From contig NW_025335427.1 of assembly GCF_004798865.1 (NCBI RefSeq), positions 186,001 to 250,000 on the forward strand: DNA of 64,000 nt, given 5' to 3'. Shown one piece after another: positions 34,428 through 45,296 of the stretch. The notes under the pieces are model-generated. The model ran no database searches and was not told the DNA's origin. It saw only the letters and a list, made by a program, of their open reading frames with translations. The position numbers and the translations under genes were made by a program. The DNA comes from Varanus komodoensis. Taxonomy: Eukaryota; Chordata; Lepidosauria; Squamata; Varanidae. Position 1 is the stretch's first letter; every line of letters begins with the position of its first letter.

Positions 34428-37400
34428 TCAGTAAGGACCCTCTTCGTCGCTATCCTGGCAGGGTGGGGAGCAAGGAGAGATCCGGGAGGTGGGCACCCAC
34501 GCTCACAAGCATATCACCCGCGCAGATCCAGTCCGGCCAACTGGGTGGGCAGCCCTTTGGCCAAGAAGTTCCCCTCGGCGGTGGCGGCGGGGAGGCCCCG
34601 CCCAGAGCGCCTTGCAAAGCCTTGCGGTGGGAACGGAGCCCTTCTGCTGCACCCGGCCAGCCAGATGAGCCGCTGCGGCACGCGAGCACCCGCCCCGCGT
34701 CCCCTTCCGTGCGCAGCTGCCTAGATCCTTCGACTCAGCCCAGCTCTGCATCCTGGGTGGCTCGTTCCCTGACACGCTGCGACAGCGCCGAGGAAAGAAG
34801 ACTTGAGTCCCAGACAAGCCACACCTACAAAGCCACTGGCTCGCGCCTCGCAGGGGAGCTGCTGCTTACCAGGTGTTGCAGGCACCAGCCGGCCAGGCGC
34901 TTGCCGCAGCCCGCTCGCTCCGGCCTGCAGAAAGGGCAGAGAGAGACCGGCACTTGCAGGCTGCTCAGGGGTCCATGGGCAGCCCAGGACAGCCACGTCC
35001 CGACCAGCTGGCTCTGTGCTGAGTCCTTCTGGAGGAGCTTCTGGCAAGCCCGCTTCCCCATTAGCCCCACGAGCAGTCCCTCAGTGCCAGGGCCCAACCC
35101 TCCCCTGCCCCCGGGGGCCCTCCAGGGGGCTCCCCCTGGGCTGCAGTCCTCTCAGGCCCTCCGGGGCAGGATCTGCCAGAGAGCAGCGCACTGGGCAGGA
35201 CACCCAGCGGAGCCCAGCGGGCTTGTGCACACCTGCCCCACGGAGAGACCTTGCCTCTCCACCCAGCGGCCCCTTTGCCTCGGAGCGCGGCTTGGTGGTC
35301 AGGGGGTCACTTTCGCTCACAAAGAGGCACACCTGGGGGGCAGCTGCAAGGCCAGTCCCCACCCCGCCAGGCAAATATGCGAGGCACTCACGTGTCGGAG
35401 ACTTCGATGGAGGACTTCTTGTAGCCGACGTCCTTCCAGCGTGGCAGCACCCCAACCTTCCTGCCCATTCGAATCAGCAGCAGGGCCACCACAACAGCGG
35501 ATGGCAAGAAGACCAGGATGGAGAGCAGCCCAGCGGATGTCAGCTGCAAAGAGGCGCCTATGGAAGGAGGGGGAAATGCTGAGGCGGCCAGCCCGGCTCC
35601 TGGGACATGCCTTCCCCCTTCGCAATGGGCTGAGGTAGAAACCGCCCTGGGAGGGTCAAGCACCGTGGCCCCACCATGAGGATGGCCAGGGCTCCACCAG
35701 TCCCCAGGCAGTGGACAGGAGAACCGTGGTGACAAGTTCTGCGGTGAGACCTCCAGTTGCCTCGAACACAGTGCGCCGCCCCCAGCCCAAGCAACATGGC
35801 CGCATCTTGGGGCCCCACGCCTGGGCAATGAGGGAGCCACCCCGTCTCTGGCTCCTTCCCTGTGTCCATGCCTCCAAGACCAGGGCAGGGAAGCAGAACT
35901 GAGGCACCGCCCCACAGTTTCCGGGCAGGATGAGGGAAGAAGAAATCCAGTGGCGAGATGGTGCTCAGCACACACGTCGAGTGGCTGCTGCTGTTCTGAT
36001 GTGCCATCAGGCCGCCTACAATTTATGGCAACTCCACGCATGAAAGCCAATCAAAGCATCCCGACCTCGACAGCCCAGCCCAGCTCTCGGTCATCGTCAA
36101 GGAGCCAGGTCTTCCGAAGTGCCGCCGGGGACATTAGCTCCCCAGAAGGCAAGGCTGGCCCTGGGGGGCAAGCAGACACCTCTGGAGTGCAGCCCTCGCC
36201 GTACATACCTCTCCGTACGACCGTCAGCACTGTCTGGGGAATGTCGTGCTGCACGTCTGGGGGGTTCTTCACAGCGCAGCTGAACGTCCCGTTGTCGTCC
36301 GGTGTCGGGTTGGCGATTGTGATAGAGGCATCCTGCTTGGCCACGTCCCCGGCCCAGGAGACACGGCCCTGGAAGGTGCCCGTCTTGGCTGGGTAGGCAT
36401 CAGCCTGGTAATGGAAGATCTGGAGGGGGGTCAGAACGTGAGCGCGGCACCCAGGGATGACCCAGAGCCGCAGCACGAGCCGCCCCAGAGCTCTGCAGCA
36501 CGTCCCAGCCAGGCGGCTCCTTGTAGTGCCAGAAGGAGCAGCTTCTTGATGCTGCTGGCATTCTCTGACCGGCACACAGCACCGGGCAGCCGGGGGCAGG
36601 CCTGCCATGCCAGCCCCCACAGCAGGGACGCATCCAGCAACAGCTCCCGCTCCAGCAGCAAGGAAGAAGGCCGGCCGGCCAGCCGCAAGAGCCACTCACC
36701 GGCTGCAGGCTGCCCCCTGCCAGAGGCCGGAATGTCCAGTCGATGGTCAGCTTCTCCGTGACTGGAAAGGAAGAGCTGAACCAGCATTTCAGGGTCACTG
36801 GCTCCCCCACGAAGGCCTGCACTTCTGGGTCAGCCTGGATCTCCAGGGCGTGGATTTGGGTGACTGCTGAAAAGACAACCCCAGAGGGGGCTCAGCTCTT
36901 GGCGGAAGCTGTGCTCAGGGGGGAGCCGGCCTGCCAGCCAGCAGCGCCTCCCTCTCCCCGGGAGTATTTTGCAGGATATGCAGCTAAGAGCTGCCCAGAG
37001 GCTTCGCCAGCCAGCCAGCCAGGGCGAAGGGGCGCAGCAAGATCAACCCCAGGGAGGGGCCTGGGGCTTCTGCAGACCCTGAAAAGCACCCAGATGCACT
37101 TGCGGGGGGGGGGGGGGTTGGAGGTTGCAGCAGGAACTGGGGTGCAGCCCTGCGGGAGACCACTGGCCTTCCCCCTAAGGAGACACAGCGGCTCGGGCTG
37201 GTATATGCGGAGCGCGCTGTATCTGCGCTCCACAACAACCTTGCGAGGCAGGCCAGGGTTGCCCGCACGCCTCTGGCCCGGGCCCTTCGCGGCCTCGGGC
37301 GCAGGCACGTCTCCTGCGGGCTGCCCGCCTCTCTAACGCCGGCCGCCCTGCTCGAGGCGCCTTCGGCCGGCCCAAAGCACGGAACGCGCCCGCGCACGCG

Positions 37401-37549
37401 GCGGATCCGGCCGGGCCGGGCGGCACAGCAGCCGCGGGGCGGCGAAGGCGGGTGCCCGCGGCGCCTCCCGCCCAGGCCCGCGCCCCGCGCTTACCGAGCA
37501 GGGCCAGCAGGAGGGCCGCCGCGCTCTTCCGCCTCAGCCGCGGCCCCAT
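34428..37549 (-). CDS. MPZL3: Myelin protein zero-like protein 3, 6 coding exons
   Basis: Single-pass Ig adhesion-type protein. In mammals it is linked to epidermal differentiation, sebaceous function and mitochondrial metabolism. Coding exons (minus, 5' to 3'): 37549-37495, 36863-36700, 36419-36209, 35557-35392, 34924-34870 and 34454-34428. All are in frame, giving 225 residues (human 235). Evidence includes the signal peptide, ALEIQAD, KLTIDWTFRP, IFHYQADAYP, DNGTFSCAVKNPPDV (identical core to human), the helix GLLSILVFLPSAVVVALLLI, and RMGRK and GYKKSSIEVSD. The last two exons are tiny (55 and 27 bp). They encode TPERAGCGKRLAGWCLQHL and DSDEEGPY, replacing the acidic human tail (DQEEEEACMARLCVRCAEC, LDSDYEETY). 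They are supported by strong splice sites, correct phases and the shared C..RL..C and LDSD motifs, but are less certain than exons 1 to 4. Confidence 0.92.
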
Positions 37550-37760
37550 CCTCGCCTCCCCGCCCCCAGACGCAGCCGGAAGGGGCGGCGCCGCGCCAGG
37601 GACGGCCCGGCCCTCCTGCCGCGGGCGCGGGCGCGGGCGGCGCTCTGCAGCTGGGCCGGGGGCGGGCGACGAGGCGACCGGGGCGGGCGGCGAGCGCTCG
37701 TCCGCCGGAGCCGTGGCCGCTTCTACGGAGCCGGCCCCTCCCGCTTATCTCCCCGCTCTG
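37300..37760. promoter_or_regulatory. MPZL3: CpG island at the MPZL3 5' end
   Basis: GC- and CpG-rich block covering the first coding exon and about 200 bp upstream. It drops sharply to AT-rich DNA at about 37770. Confidence 0.6.
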
Positions 37761-37769
37761 CCCTCGCCT

Positions 37770-38520
37770 TTCTCCGGAAAGTTTTCTTTTTGCTGTTTTG
37801 GTGTTCTATTTTCTTAGCATGTAAAGAATATAGAAACAAGCAACCGAAAATAAACAAAGGAAACTAAAATGAACCAAGTACGTAAAGTTGCCAAGGGACT
37901 TTTAAACACATGCAACCTGTACATTCAGTTCCCAAAGCCACCCATCTTCCACCTTCCAACGCTCTGTGAGAGTTTTAATAGGAAAAACAAACATTAACCT
38001 AACATTACCTCCAACCTCTGTCGGGGACTCCTCCCTTGGCCACGCCACACACCCCTCCTCGGCATTCAGGGGCAGACACCAGGCATGCCAGGAGGGGCTG
38101 CCCCGCAGAGCCCCCTCCCCGTTCCTGCCTGGGGTGGGGTGCCTCGGCCCCAGGGCTGGGTGGGCCGGCCGGCCAGTGCCTATGTGCACCCCCTCGGCCA
38201 GCCAGACCTTCAGAGCCACCTGAATTCCAGCCCTTGGATCCCCGACTTTCTGCAGTTTGCACCCCCTCCATGCCAGGCCAGTGGCTGGGACCTCCAGCAC
38301 CTCCCCCGCTCCCCTTCTTTGAAGCCACATCAAATTTACATTTGGTTCCTCCTGCCTGACGTTTACCATTTTTGTTAAAAATAAACACTTCCATCCATTT
38401 GAAACTTCATGCATGCAATGCAGTGGTGAACATGACAAAACCTTCTGCCAGAAGTTTGCTAGTCTTTGAGGTGGCGCAGAACTCTGCTGGTTTTGCTGCA
38501 ACAAATTCACATGGACACAT
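37770..38520. other. Intergenic region between MPZL3 and MPZL2
   Basis: Moderately AT-rich sequence upstream of MPZL3 and beyond the MPZL2 polyadenylation signals. No gene recognised. Part of it may be read-through 3' UTR of MPZL2 if the signals at 38530-38552 are skipped. Confidence 0.5.
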
Positions 38521-38529
38521 TTGGACAAG

Positions 38530-38552
38530 TTTATTATGAAATTCAATTTATT
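38530..38552 (-). terminator. MPZL2: MPZL2 tandem polyadenylation signals
   Basis: Two minus-strand AATAAA hexamers, at 38552-38547 and 38535-38530, lie 1.93 kb beyond the MPZL2 stop codon. They imply a 3' UTR of about 2 kb (roughly 38515-40486), which includes a pentamer minisatellite. Confidence 0.65.
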
Positions 38553-40255
38553 TACATACAAAGACTTTTTTTAAAAAAGTATGAAAGAGTGAGACTCTAC
38601 AGTTGTGAAATACAGTTATGACACACCCCCTCCCCTTCATGCAATTATTGCAGGGAGTTCAACCGGATCTGAAACCCAGGAGTTTCAAACCAATGAAAGG
38701 CAGTGAAAGCAACTTTTCAGTGCGCGTAGGAAAACATGCCTGCACAGGGGTGGCAGGACTGCCAGCAGCCCGGGTGCCACAGCCCAGCAGCAGAGCAAGC
38801 TCAGTGAACAAGCACCTCCGCCCGATTTGTTGCAAGAGCAAGCGCAGAAGGTGGACTGGGCAGAAGAGGGCAGGCAGCCAGGACGGCTGGCACTGCAGAT
38901 GTGGAAACTGCTCTGTACTCTGGTGGTTGGTTTCCTGGCTGGAGCACCAAGGACTTTGACAGAGCGACATGGCACACTTCCAGCCAGCCTAGCCAGAGGG
39001 GGCTGGGCTTGGCAGGTTACTCAGCTGGACTCAAGGGTTGAGTTCCTCCGGAACTTGAGAGGGCAACAGAAGTGCAGTTACGTTTGCGCTGGAGAGAAAT
39101 GGCTCGATTCTGGCTGCAGGGAGGCCACAAATGGGAAGCTGCTGCCCCTTTCAAAGAAGCAGCCTGCTCAGGGCTGGAACAGGCACCTGGATCCTCCTCG
39201 CTCCAGCTTCCTGGAGCATCTCCCTGTCTGGATACAGGCCAGCCTGGCCCTTTGTGTGGGAAGTGAAAGGGCCCCGGCACAGGTCAGGCGGCCGGGCGAC
39301 GGGTAGCCCTGAGCCTCCCTTCACAAGCCCTCTGCGTGCAATCAGATCGGACACGGCAACAAGGTGCCGCACATTCCCCATGTGCCGGGGAAGCGTAGGC
39401 AGCGGCCACGTGCTGAGCCAGGCACCAGGCCCATCTGGCCAGCACTGTCTACACTGACAGGCAGCAGTGGCTCCCTCAGGTCTCTTGCAGGAAGCTTTCC
39501 AACGGCAGCCAAACCAGGGACTTTTGGAGTGCACTGCAGGGCGGTCCCTAAGACCTGCTGTAGGGAAGGGAAGACGGGGGGGGGGGGGACAGAAAGAGAA
39601 CAGGGTGACCCCCCCCCCTCACCCCCCGTCTGGACTCTGGCACTGCCTGCCTGCCGCCGAATCCACCCCACCCCTCCACTGTGCAACACGGAAGCCCGGG
39701 CAGAAAAGGGTTGCTCACCCCGCTCTCTGCCGTGCTGGCGGGAGGCTGGTGGCCGCATCCCTGGCCGGGCACCAGCCCCGCCTCAGTCCCGGAGCAGGCA
39801 GCTGCCCTCGCGGGCACCAGCAGGCAGCGTGGCTGCTGCCTCGGCCGCCCTTTCCTGTGCCGCACGAGTCGCCCGGCCAGCACTCTGGCGGGCCTGCGCT
39901 TGTCTGCAGGGCTTGACCATTCGGCAAGAAGCGAGAAGGAGCTGTCCGCAGTCTGCCCACATGCCCATGCAAGAAGCAGTCAGGTCTCGTCAGCCCAGCC
40001 CCAGCCCCTGCTTCCTTGTGGACGCTGGGGCCCCAGCAGCCTTCCCCACGATGGGCGCAGCCACAGGAGCCCCGAAGGCGAATCACGCCCCCCCCCCGCC
40101 CGCCAAGCATCCAGCCCCTGCCCGCTCTGAGCAGAGCCCGGAAGAGCACGGGGAGGGGGCGCAGCGGCCTGTGAGGAGGATCCGGACGGGCGGGAGGCAG
40201 GGCTGCAGCGGGGCCTGCAAGGTGGCCCAGAAGCCCTTGGAGGCTGGCCCTCCCC

Positions 40256-40323
40256 AGGCAGGGCAGGGCAGGGCAGGGCAGGGCAGGGCAGGGCAGGGCA
40301 GGGCAGGGCAGGGCAGGGCAGGG
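40256..40323. repeat. (GGGCA)n minisatellite
   Basis: About 13 perfect GGGCA pentamers. It lies in the predicted MPZL2 3' UTR and would be C-rich (TGCCC) in that mRNA. Perfect units suggest recent expansion and likely length polymorphism. Confidence 0.95.
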
Positions 40324-40486
40324 ATGGAGAGAAGGAAGCGACTGGCCCTCCTGCTCCTTCCCCCTCGGGAGGCCAGGCAACAGCTGGGCGGCTATGAGGA
40401 AGCCCCTCCCCAGTGCCCACACTGGGTCCCCCAGGACGAGAAAGCCCTCCGGTGGAAGCAGGCAGGCCACGGTACCGGCCAGCCCC

Positions 40487-43400
40487 TCAGGCATCCTCTC
40501 TGCGCCAAGGCGTCCCCTTCTCCTGCTGGTTGTCCCTCAGCTTCTCCTTCTCGGGCCTGTTGTTAAATGCAACACAAGCAGCCATCAGTGCCACCTCCCC
40601 AGAGTGGCAGGGCCAGGCGGATGAGGAGGGAGCCCGAACTGGTCCAGAGCGGCTGAGGCGAGCGGGGGGGGGCTCCTTTCCCACCACCCAGAGAGCCCTG
40701 CGTTCAGTCTGGAGGGCGAGCCTAGGCTTTGGTGCATGTCCCCACCCCGCCTTCCTAGGTCTGGCTGGAGGCAAAGCGCTCACACGCCCATCCCTGTGCC
40801 CTGTGAGTCAGGATCTGCATCTGGCAGATGCTGCGGAGCCGCCCTTGGCTGCTGCCGGCCGCCAGCCCCTCCCCAGCCAGCCCCTCTTCCCCTGGCTCAG
40901 TGCGAGCCACCCAGAGCTGCAGCAGGCTCCTCTTCCAGGCAGCTCTCAATGGGCAGCAAAGCCCAGAGAGGATGGCCTGCACCAGCCGAGGTGACCGAGC
41001 GGGAGGGGACAGTCCCACCCGCACACGGCTGCTTCGCTAAGAACTTCCTGCCAAAAGGAAGCCGGTGCCACTCGCACAGGACAACCTTTCGCCTTGGAGC
41101 ATTAGAAACTTTTTGCAGGGGGTTATTGTGCGGAACGTTGCAGAGAAGAGTCCATCTGCCTGCAGCCCGGAGTGATCCAGGCCCATCACTCACCTCTTTC
41201 TGCTCCGTGGGCGGACACGGCCTGAGCTTTCGCCTCCGCCTTCCCACAACCCTTTAGCACTCACCAGCGACCCACCTGAACACCAGAGCACAGGTGGGGG
41301 GCCATCACATCCCTGGGTCCTCACTGCGGTATCCACTGAACAACCCTAAACAACCCCTAAACAGCCTTCCTGTCCCCCGCTGGCTGTGGTGCAATAGGCC
41401 CATGGAGCTGGGGCTCCTGGGGGCAGGCTATTTGCCCTCACAAGCTTTCCAGAAGCCCCACACAGACACTCACATCTCCATCTCCACCGCCTCCCGGGCC
41501 TTGTCTTGCCGCATCCTCCGCCAGTGACGGCAGGTGACCACCACCACCACGATGACAATCATCAGAAGGCAGGCAGCACCGACAGACAGGGCCAAGATAT
41601 GAATCTCCGAGAAGCTTGCTGTGCAGAAACGCGGGGCATGTCAGGGCGGGGCCGGAAGCCCCTGCCCAGCCGTCTGGCCCCTGAGCAACTCCGCACCTCC
41701 CTCCTCAGCTCACACACCTCTCGTCACGACACTCAGCCGGATCTCCCCGGCAGCGCCGTCCACGTCCGGCGGGTTCCTGATGTGGCACTGGAAGGTCCCG
41801 TTATCATTGGGATTCACGTTCCAGAGCATGACAGAGGCATCGTTCCTGTGGATGTCGCCATCCCACGTGACCCTGCCTGAGAAGCGACCTGAGCTGGGCG
41901 GATACGGCTGGTCGTTGTAGTAGAAAACCTGGTGGGGCAGGAGAAGCCAGATCAAGCCGCTGACACCGACCACGCGGGGCCAATGGGCAGAGCGGGACTC
42001 ACAAACTCTGTTGGGCCCTTTGGCTGGGCCTGGAAGTTCCAGGTCACTGTCAGCCGCTGTCCAACAGGGGAGTGGCTGCGGAAGGTGCATTTCAAGCGCG
42101 CGTCTGTCCCGTTCACCGCTTCCAGGGATCCAGGGGTATAAATGTCCAGAGCCCCCACGGACCGGAACACTAAAGGCAAACAGACCGAACAGGAATAAGA
42201 AGCCTGCACTGGCAAAGGCGGTCCCTGGCGTGGCTGCTCTGCAGGGCACAGAGGGGGCAGCCCGCCACCCGGAGCCTTCCTCGGACCCCCCTTTAGGCTG
42301 CCCTCGCAGAAGGCGGCAGCAGGACAGCCAGGCTAAGGCTGCTGAAGCCACGCTCCAAGAAACGAACGGGCCCCTGCTTGACAGTGAACTGTGGGAATGT
42401 CACTCTCTGGCGGGCAGACGGTCACCCCACCATGAAGTGGGTGTGTGCCTCCAGATCCAGAGGTGTCTGCAGCGTCCCCGGCTTGCCAGCACTTACCACA
42501 GGGCCACCAGCCGGCTCCTACCTCCCAGCCCTCGGAAAGGCCTGGCCTCTTCAAGGTATACTTTGGAGCCCCGCTTGGCCAGCAACAGAACACTGGGGGA
42601 GTGAGGCTACCAGGCGCTCCTGCAGCACGTCCCTGCCCTGGGCTAGCTGGCCTTGGGCGATGCGCCCCCTGCCTGGGCCTCCGAGGCGCCTCACTCTGCC
42701 CCACCTGGGCACAGGAGCCCGGCCAGGGGAGCCGCCTGGGCGTCCGCGCCTGCTCGCCCCGCCGAGGTGACTCAAGCGAGGCGCCCAGAAGGGGAGGGAA
42801 GGCTGCCCCGCTGCGCATCCGGGTGAATTGCCCAACATGCTGCCGTGTCCGAGGCGGACGTGCCCGCGCCTGTGCGACGCAGGGCGAGGAAGGCAGCGCC
42901 CAGGCAAGCCCGGCTCTCTGCCTCAGACTCCCAGCGGCGGCCAAGGCGAGGCAGGGGAGCCTCCCCTCGCGAAGGGCCCCTCGGAGAGCGCTGGTGGTCG
43001 CGATCTGGCGGCAAGTCCTGCTTGGAGGTGGGCGAGGAGGGTCGCTGCCCAGGGAAGCCAGAGCCTCGACGGAGAGGGCGGCCGGGCGGCTGGGCTGGAG
43101 GAAGCACAGCCAGGCTGCTCCCCGGGCACCGAGCAGCTGCCGGCCATGCGCGGCCGGACAGGCCAGCTGCGCCCGGCCCTTCGGCCCCCGACCAGCCCGG
43201 TGCGGCCCCGGGAGCCGCGCCGCCCGCGCGGGGACGCCTCCAGCTGCCGGGGCGCAGGCGGCGGCTCCACGCCTGTCCACGCCCGGGCGCCTGCGAGGGG
43301 CGCTCCCACCAGGGCGCGCGCGGGCCGACGCGGCTCAGCCCCGCTCCCGCCGCCCCCCGAGCCCGGCTGCCCGTTGCCCTGCGGGGCTCGTCCGCCTTGC

Positions 43401-43494
43401 CGGGGCGGCCGCGTCGCTCACCCAGCAGCAGCAGCAGCAGCAGCAGCGAGCCGGCACCGGCGGGGCCCGGCGGGCGCGGGGGCAGGGCGGCCAT
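40487..43494 (-). CDS. MPZL2: Myelin protein zero-like protein 2, 5 coding exons
   Basis: Homophilic Ig adhesion protein (epithelial V-like antigen 1), known in thymic epithelium and the inner ear. Coding exons (minus, 5' to 3'): 43494-43422, 42169-42003, 41928-41718, 41618-41474 and 40556-40487. All are in frame, giving 221 residues (human 215). Exon 1 ends in a run of eight Leu coded by a CTG/CAG-type repeat. The V-set domain has [12 protein letters not shown] (identical to human), [37 protein letters not shown] and GEIRLSVV. Exon 4 reads [10 protein letters not shown] and then a helix rich in Val. The short tail ends [12 protein letters not shown], like the human KEEERLNQEKK. The start at 43494 is preceded by GCC and gives a clean signal peptide. 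Confidence 0.94.
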
Positions 43495-43830
43495 GGCGCC
43501 GCTCAGGTGCGGCTCCGCGCTGGAATGCGCGAGGTGGAGGCAGCGGCCGGCCCGCCCTCTCCCACGGGACGGGGCAGGAGCGTCGCCCGGGCGGCCTCTC
43601 CGGAGCCCGGGCGCCGCCTCTCCGCCCCGCCCGCCGGCCCTCCGGCTCTCCCAGGGGGACCCGACTGAGTGGGGCGGAGTCGCAGAAGGGCCCCCTGCCT
43701 GCCGCTCGGTTCCCACCCAGGCCAGCGCGCGCTCCAGGCGGGCGGCCAGCTGGGCAAGGGCACCTTCCGGCCGCCACGGGCCCCCACCGGGGTGCGAGCC
43801 TCCCCGGAGCCCCTGGGAGCAGCGGCCGGC
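42700..43830. promoter_or_regulatory. MPZL2: CpG island at the MPZL2 5' end
   Basis: CpG-rich block around the first coding exon (43422-43494), extending well into intron 1. Promoter region of the minus-strand gene. Confidence 0.6.
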
Positions 43831-44206
43831 CGGCCGGCCAGCCTTCCCCCAGGCATGCGGCCAGTGCCCTCGGAGCCACACCAGCTGCCGCCCTCACTGC
43901 ATGCTGAGCGCCGCACTGTGCGAAGCGGGAGCTGTCCTGGGCCTCCCCCCAATCAGCTGCGCTGGGGGGCCCTTTGGGGTTCAGCTGTTCCCAGAGAGGA
44001 AGGGAAACCGCTCCCTGTCCGCCTTCTCGCTGCAGACACGATGCCCTGACTGCTTATTTAGGGCTAAAGTTCCACTGAAAAGAGGGCGATTTTGAAAAAG
44101 GCCTCCCAGAGTAGCTTTCTCGGCACAGCTCATCATTTGTGCCCACTGTAAACACATTCCAACCATCAAAATCAAGCCAGGACGCCTCATTTTTCTAACT
44201 CTAACC

Positions 44207-44345
44207 CAGTGATGGTGAACCTTTTAGAGACTGAGTGCCCAAACTGCAACCCAAAACACACTTATTTATCCTAAAGTGCTAACACTGCAATAAAATCCAA
44301 AAACTGAGGTTTTAGTTTAGAAAAAACACCTCACAGTCAGTGCAA

Positions 44346-44398
<53 letters not shown>

Positions 44399-44626
44399 CC
44401 CCCCCCCCCCCCCCTTGGCAGTGCACTGACTGGCCATGTGAAAGCTTGGATGAGTTGTGGCTACTGAGTCGTGGCTCGTGACTTTGCCTGGCGCCGCTAT
44501 TGCTTTCCGAGCATGCGCATGGCCCCGGTGTGCGCTGTTATCTGATGCTCAGCTGCTGGGGTGACTGGGCTCGCGTGCCGACAGAGAGGGCTCCATGGCC
44601 CGCATGTCATGCGTTCGCCAGCACTG
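44207..44626. mobile_element. Non-autonomous hAT-type DNA transposon (MITE)
   Basis: A 420-bp element with inverted ends: CAGTGATGGTGAACC on the left and, reverse-complemented, CAGTGCTGGCGAACGC on the right. The flanking 8-mers are CTCTAACC and ATCTAGGC. Both fit the hAT target pattern nTCTAGAn, consistent with a decayed 8-bp target-site duplication. The interior reads GAGTGCCCAAACTGCAACCC and TGAGGTTTTAGTTTAG, typical of abundant squamate hAT MITEs. It has no transposase. A CT microsatellite has expanded inside it. Confidence 0.8.
44349..44415. repeat. (TC)n microsatellite plus C homopolymer
   Basis: About 23 TC units followed by roughly 20 C, inside the hAT MITE. The C run is a likely site of sequencing or assembly length error. 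Confidence 0.95.
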
Positions 44627-44787
44627 ATCTAGGCACTTCTTCCATGTTCTCCTTCAGCCGTCTTTCCTCCCAGCTAAAAAGTCCCAAGCACTGCACACGT
44701 CCCTCATGGAGGAATCAGTCCAGCCCCTTGATCTGGCTTTTAGCTCTGTTCTCTTCCCAGGTTTTCCTGAAATGCAACCGAAATTGA

Positions 44788-44861
44788 GAGAAGGACCCCT
44801 GACCCTGCCCTTGTTCCAGGCCCAAAAGTGGACCGCCCTCCACCAGTCCCGAACCCGGACT
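44788..44861 (+). pseudogene. CD3E: Duplicated fragment of CD3E intron 4 and exon 5
   Basis: This 74-bp stretch copies 47933-48007 of the CD3E gene below with only two substitutions and one 1-bp indel. It includes the end of intron 4, the acceptor (TTGTTCCAG) and the Pro-rich and first-ITAM exon (GPKVDRPPPVPNPD). At the ITAM tyrosine codon the copy diverges to TCT (Ser), and no splice donor follows. Since it carries intron sequence it is a DNA-level duplication, not a retrocopy. It lies 436-509 bp upstream of the CD3E start codon. An assembly artefact is possible but would not explain the base differences. Confidence 0.85.
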
Positions 44862-45296
44862 CTGAGCAGGACACAGATCTGTAGAAGAGCGCTGAAAACG
44901 AGGCAGGGATGCTCTGCATTTCGCGGGGCCCACAGCTGACCTGGGGAAGCGAAGGCAGGGCTGGCACGCATTGGCCTTGTGGGGAGGAGCTTGCTGAGCT
45001 GGGGGCGGTGGGGCACCAGGTGCTGCTCCCCTCCCACCGCAGGCCTCGCCAGCAGCCCCACCGGGAGCGTGTCGCCGCCTCGTGCTTCTGCATTTCCGGG
45101 CTGGTGATGCTGTCACAGGCGTTTCGAGCAGGTCTGAGGCTGACACGGAAACGGCGTCTTTGTCTCGCTCTGCTCCCACGGTGGCCACACGCAGCAGTTC
45201 GGGGGTGCCTTTCGAGCTTTTCCAGAGGCAAAGGAAGCGGTATGGGTCAGACGAGAGAACTCTAAAGCAGCTGCGGGAAAGGGAGAAAGTGCGGAG

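Noticed and set aside
37902-38561. A 219-codon minus-strand open stretch
   Set aside because: It spans the MPZL2 polyadenylation signals and the flanking intergenic DNA. It shows no domain and no similarity that I recognise.
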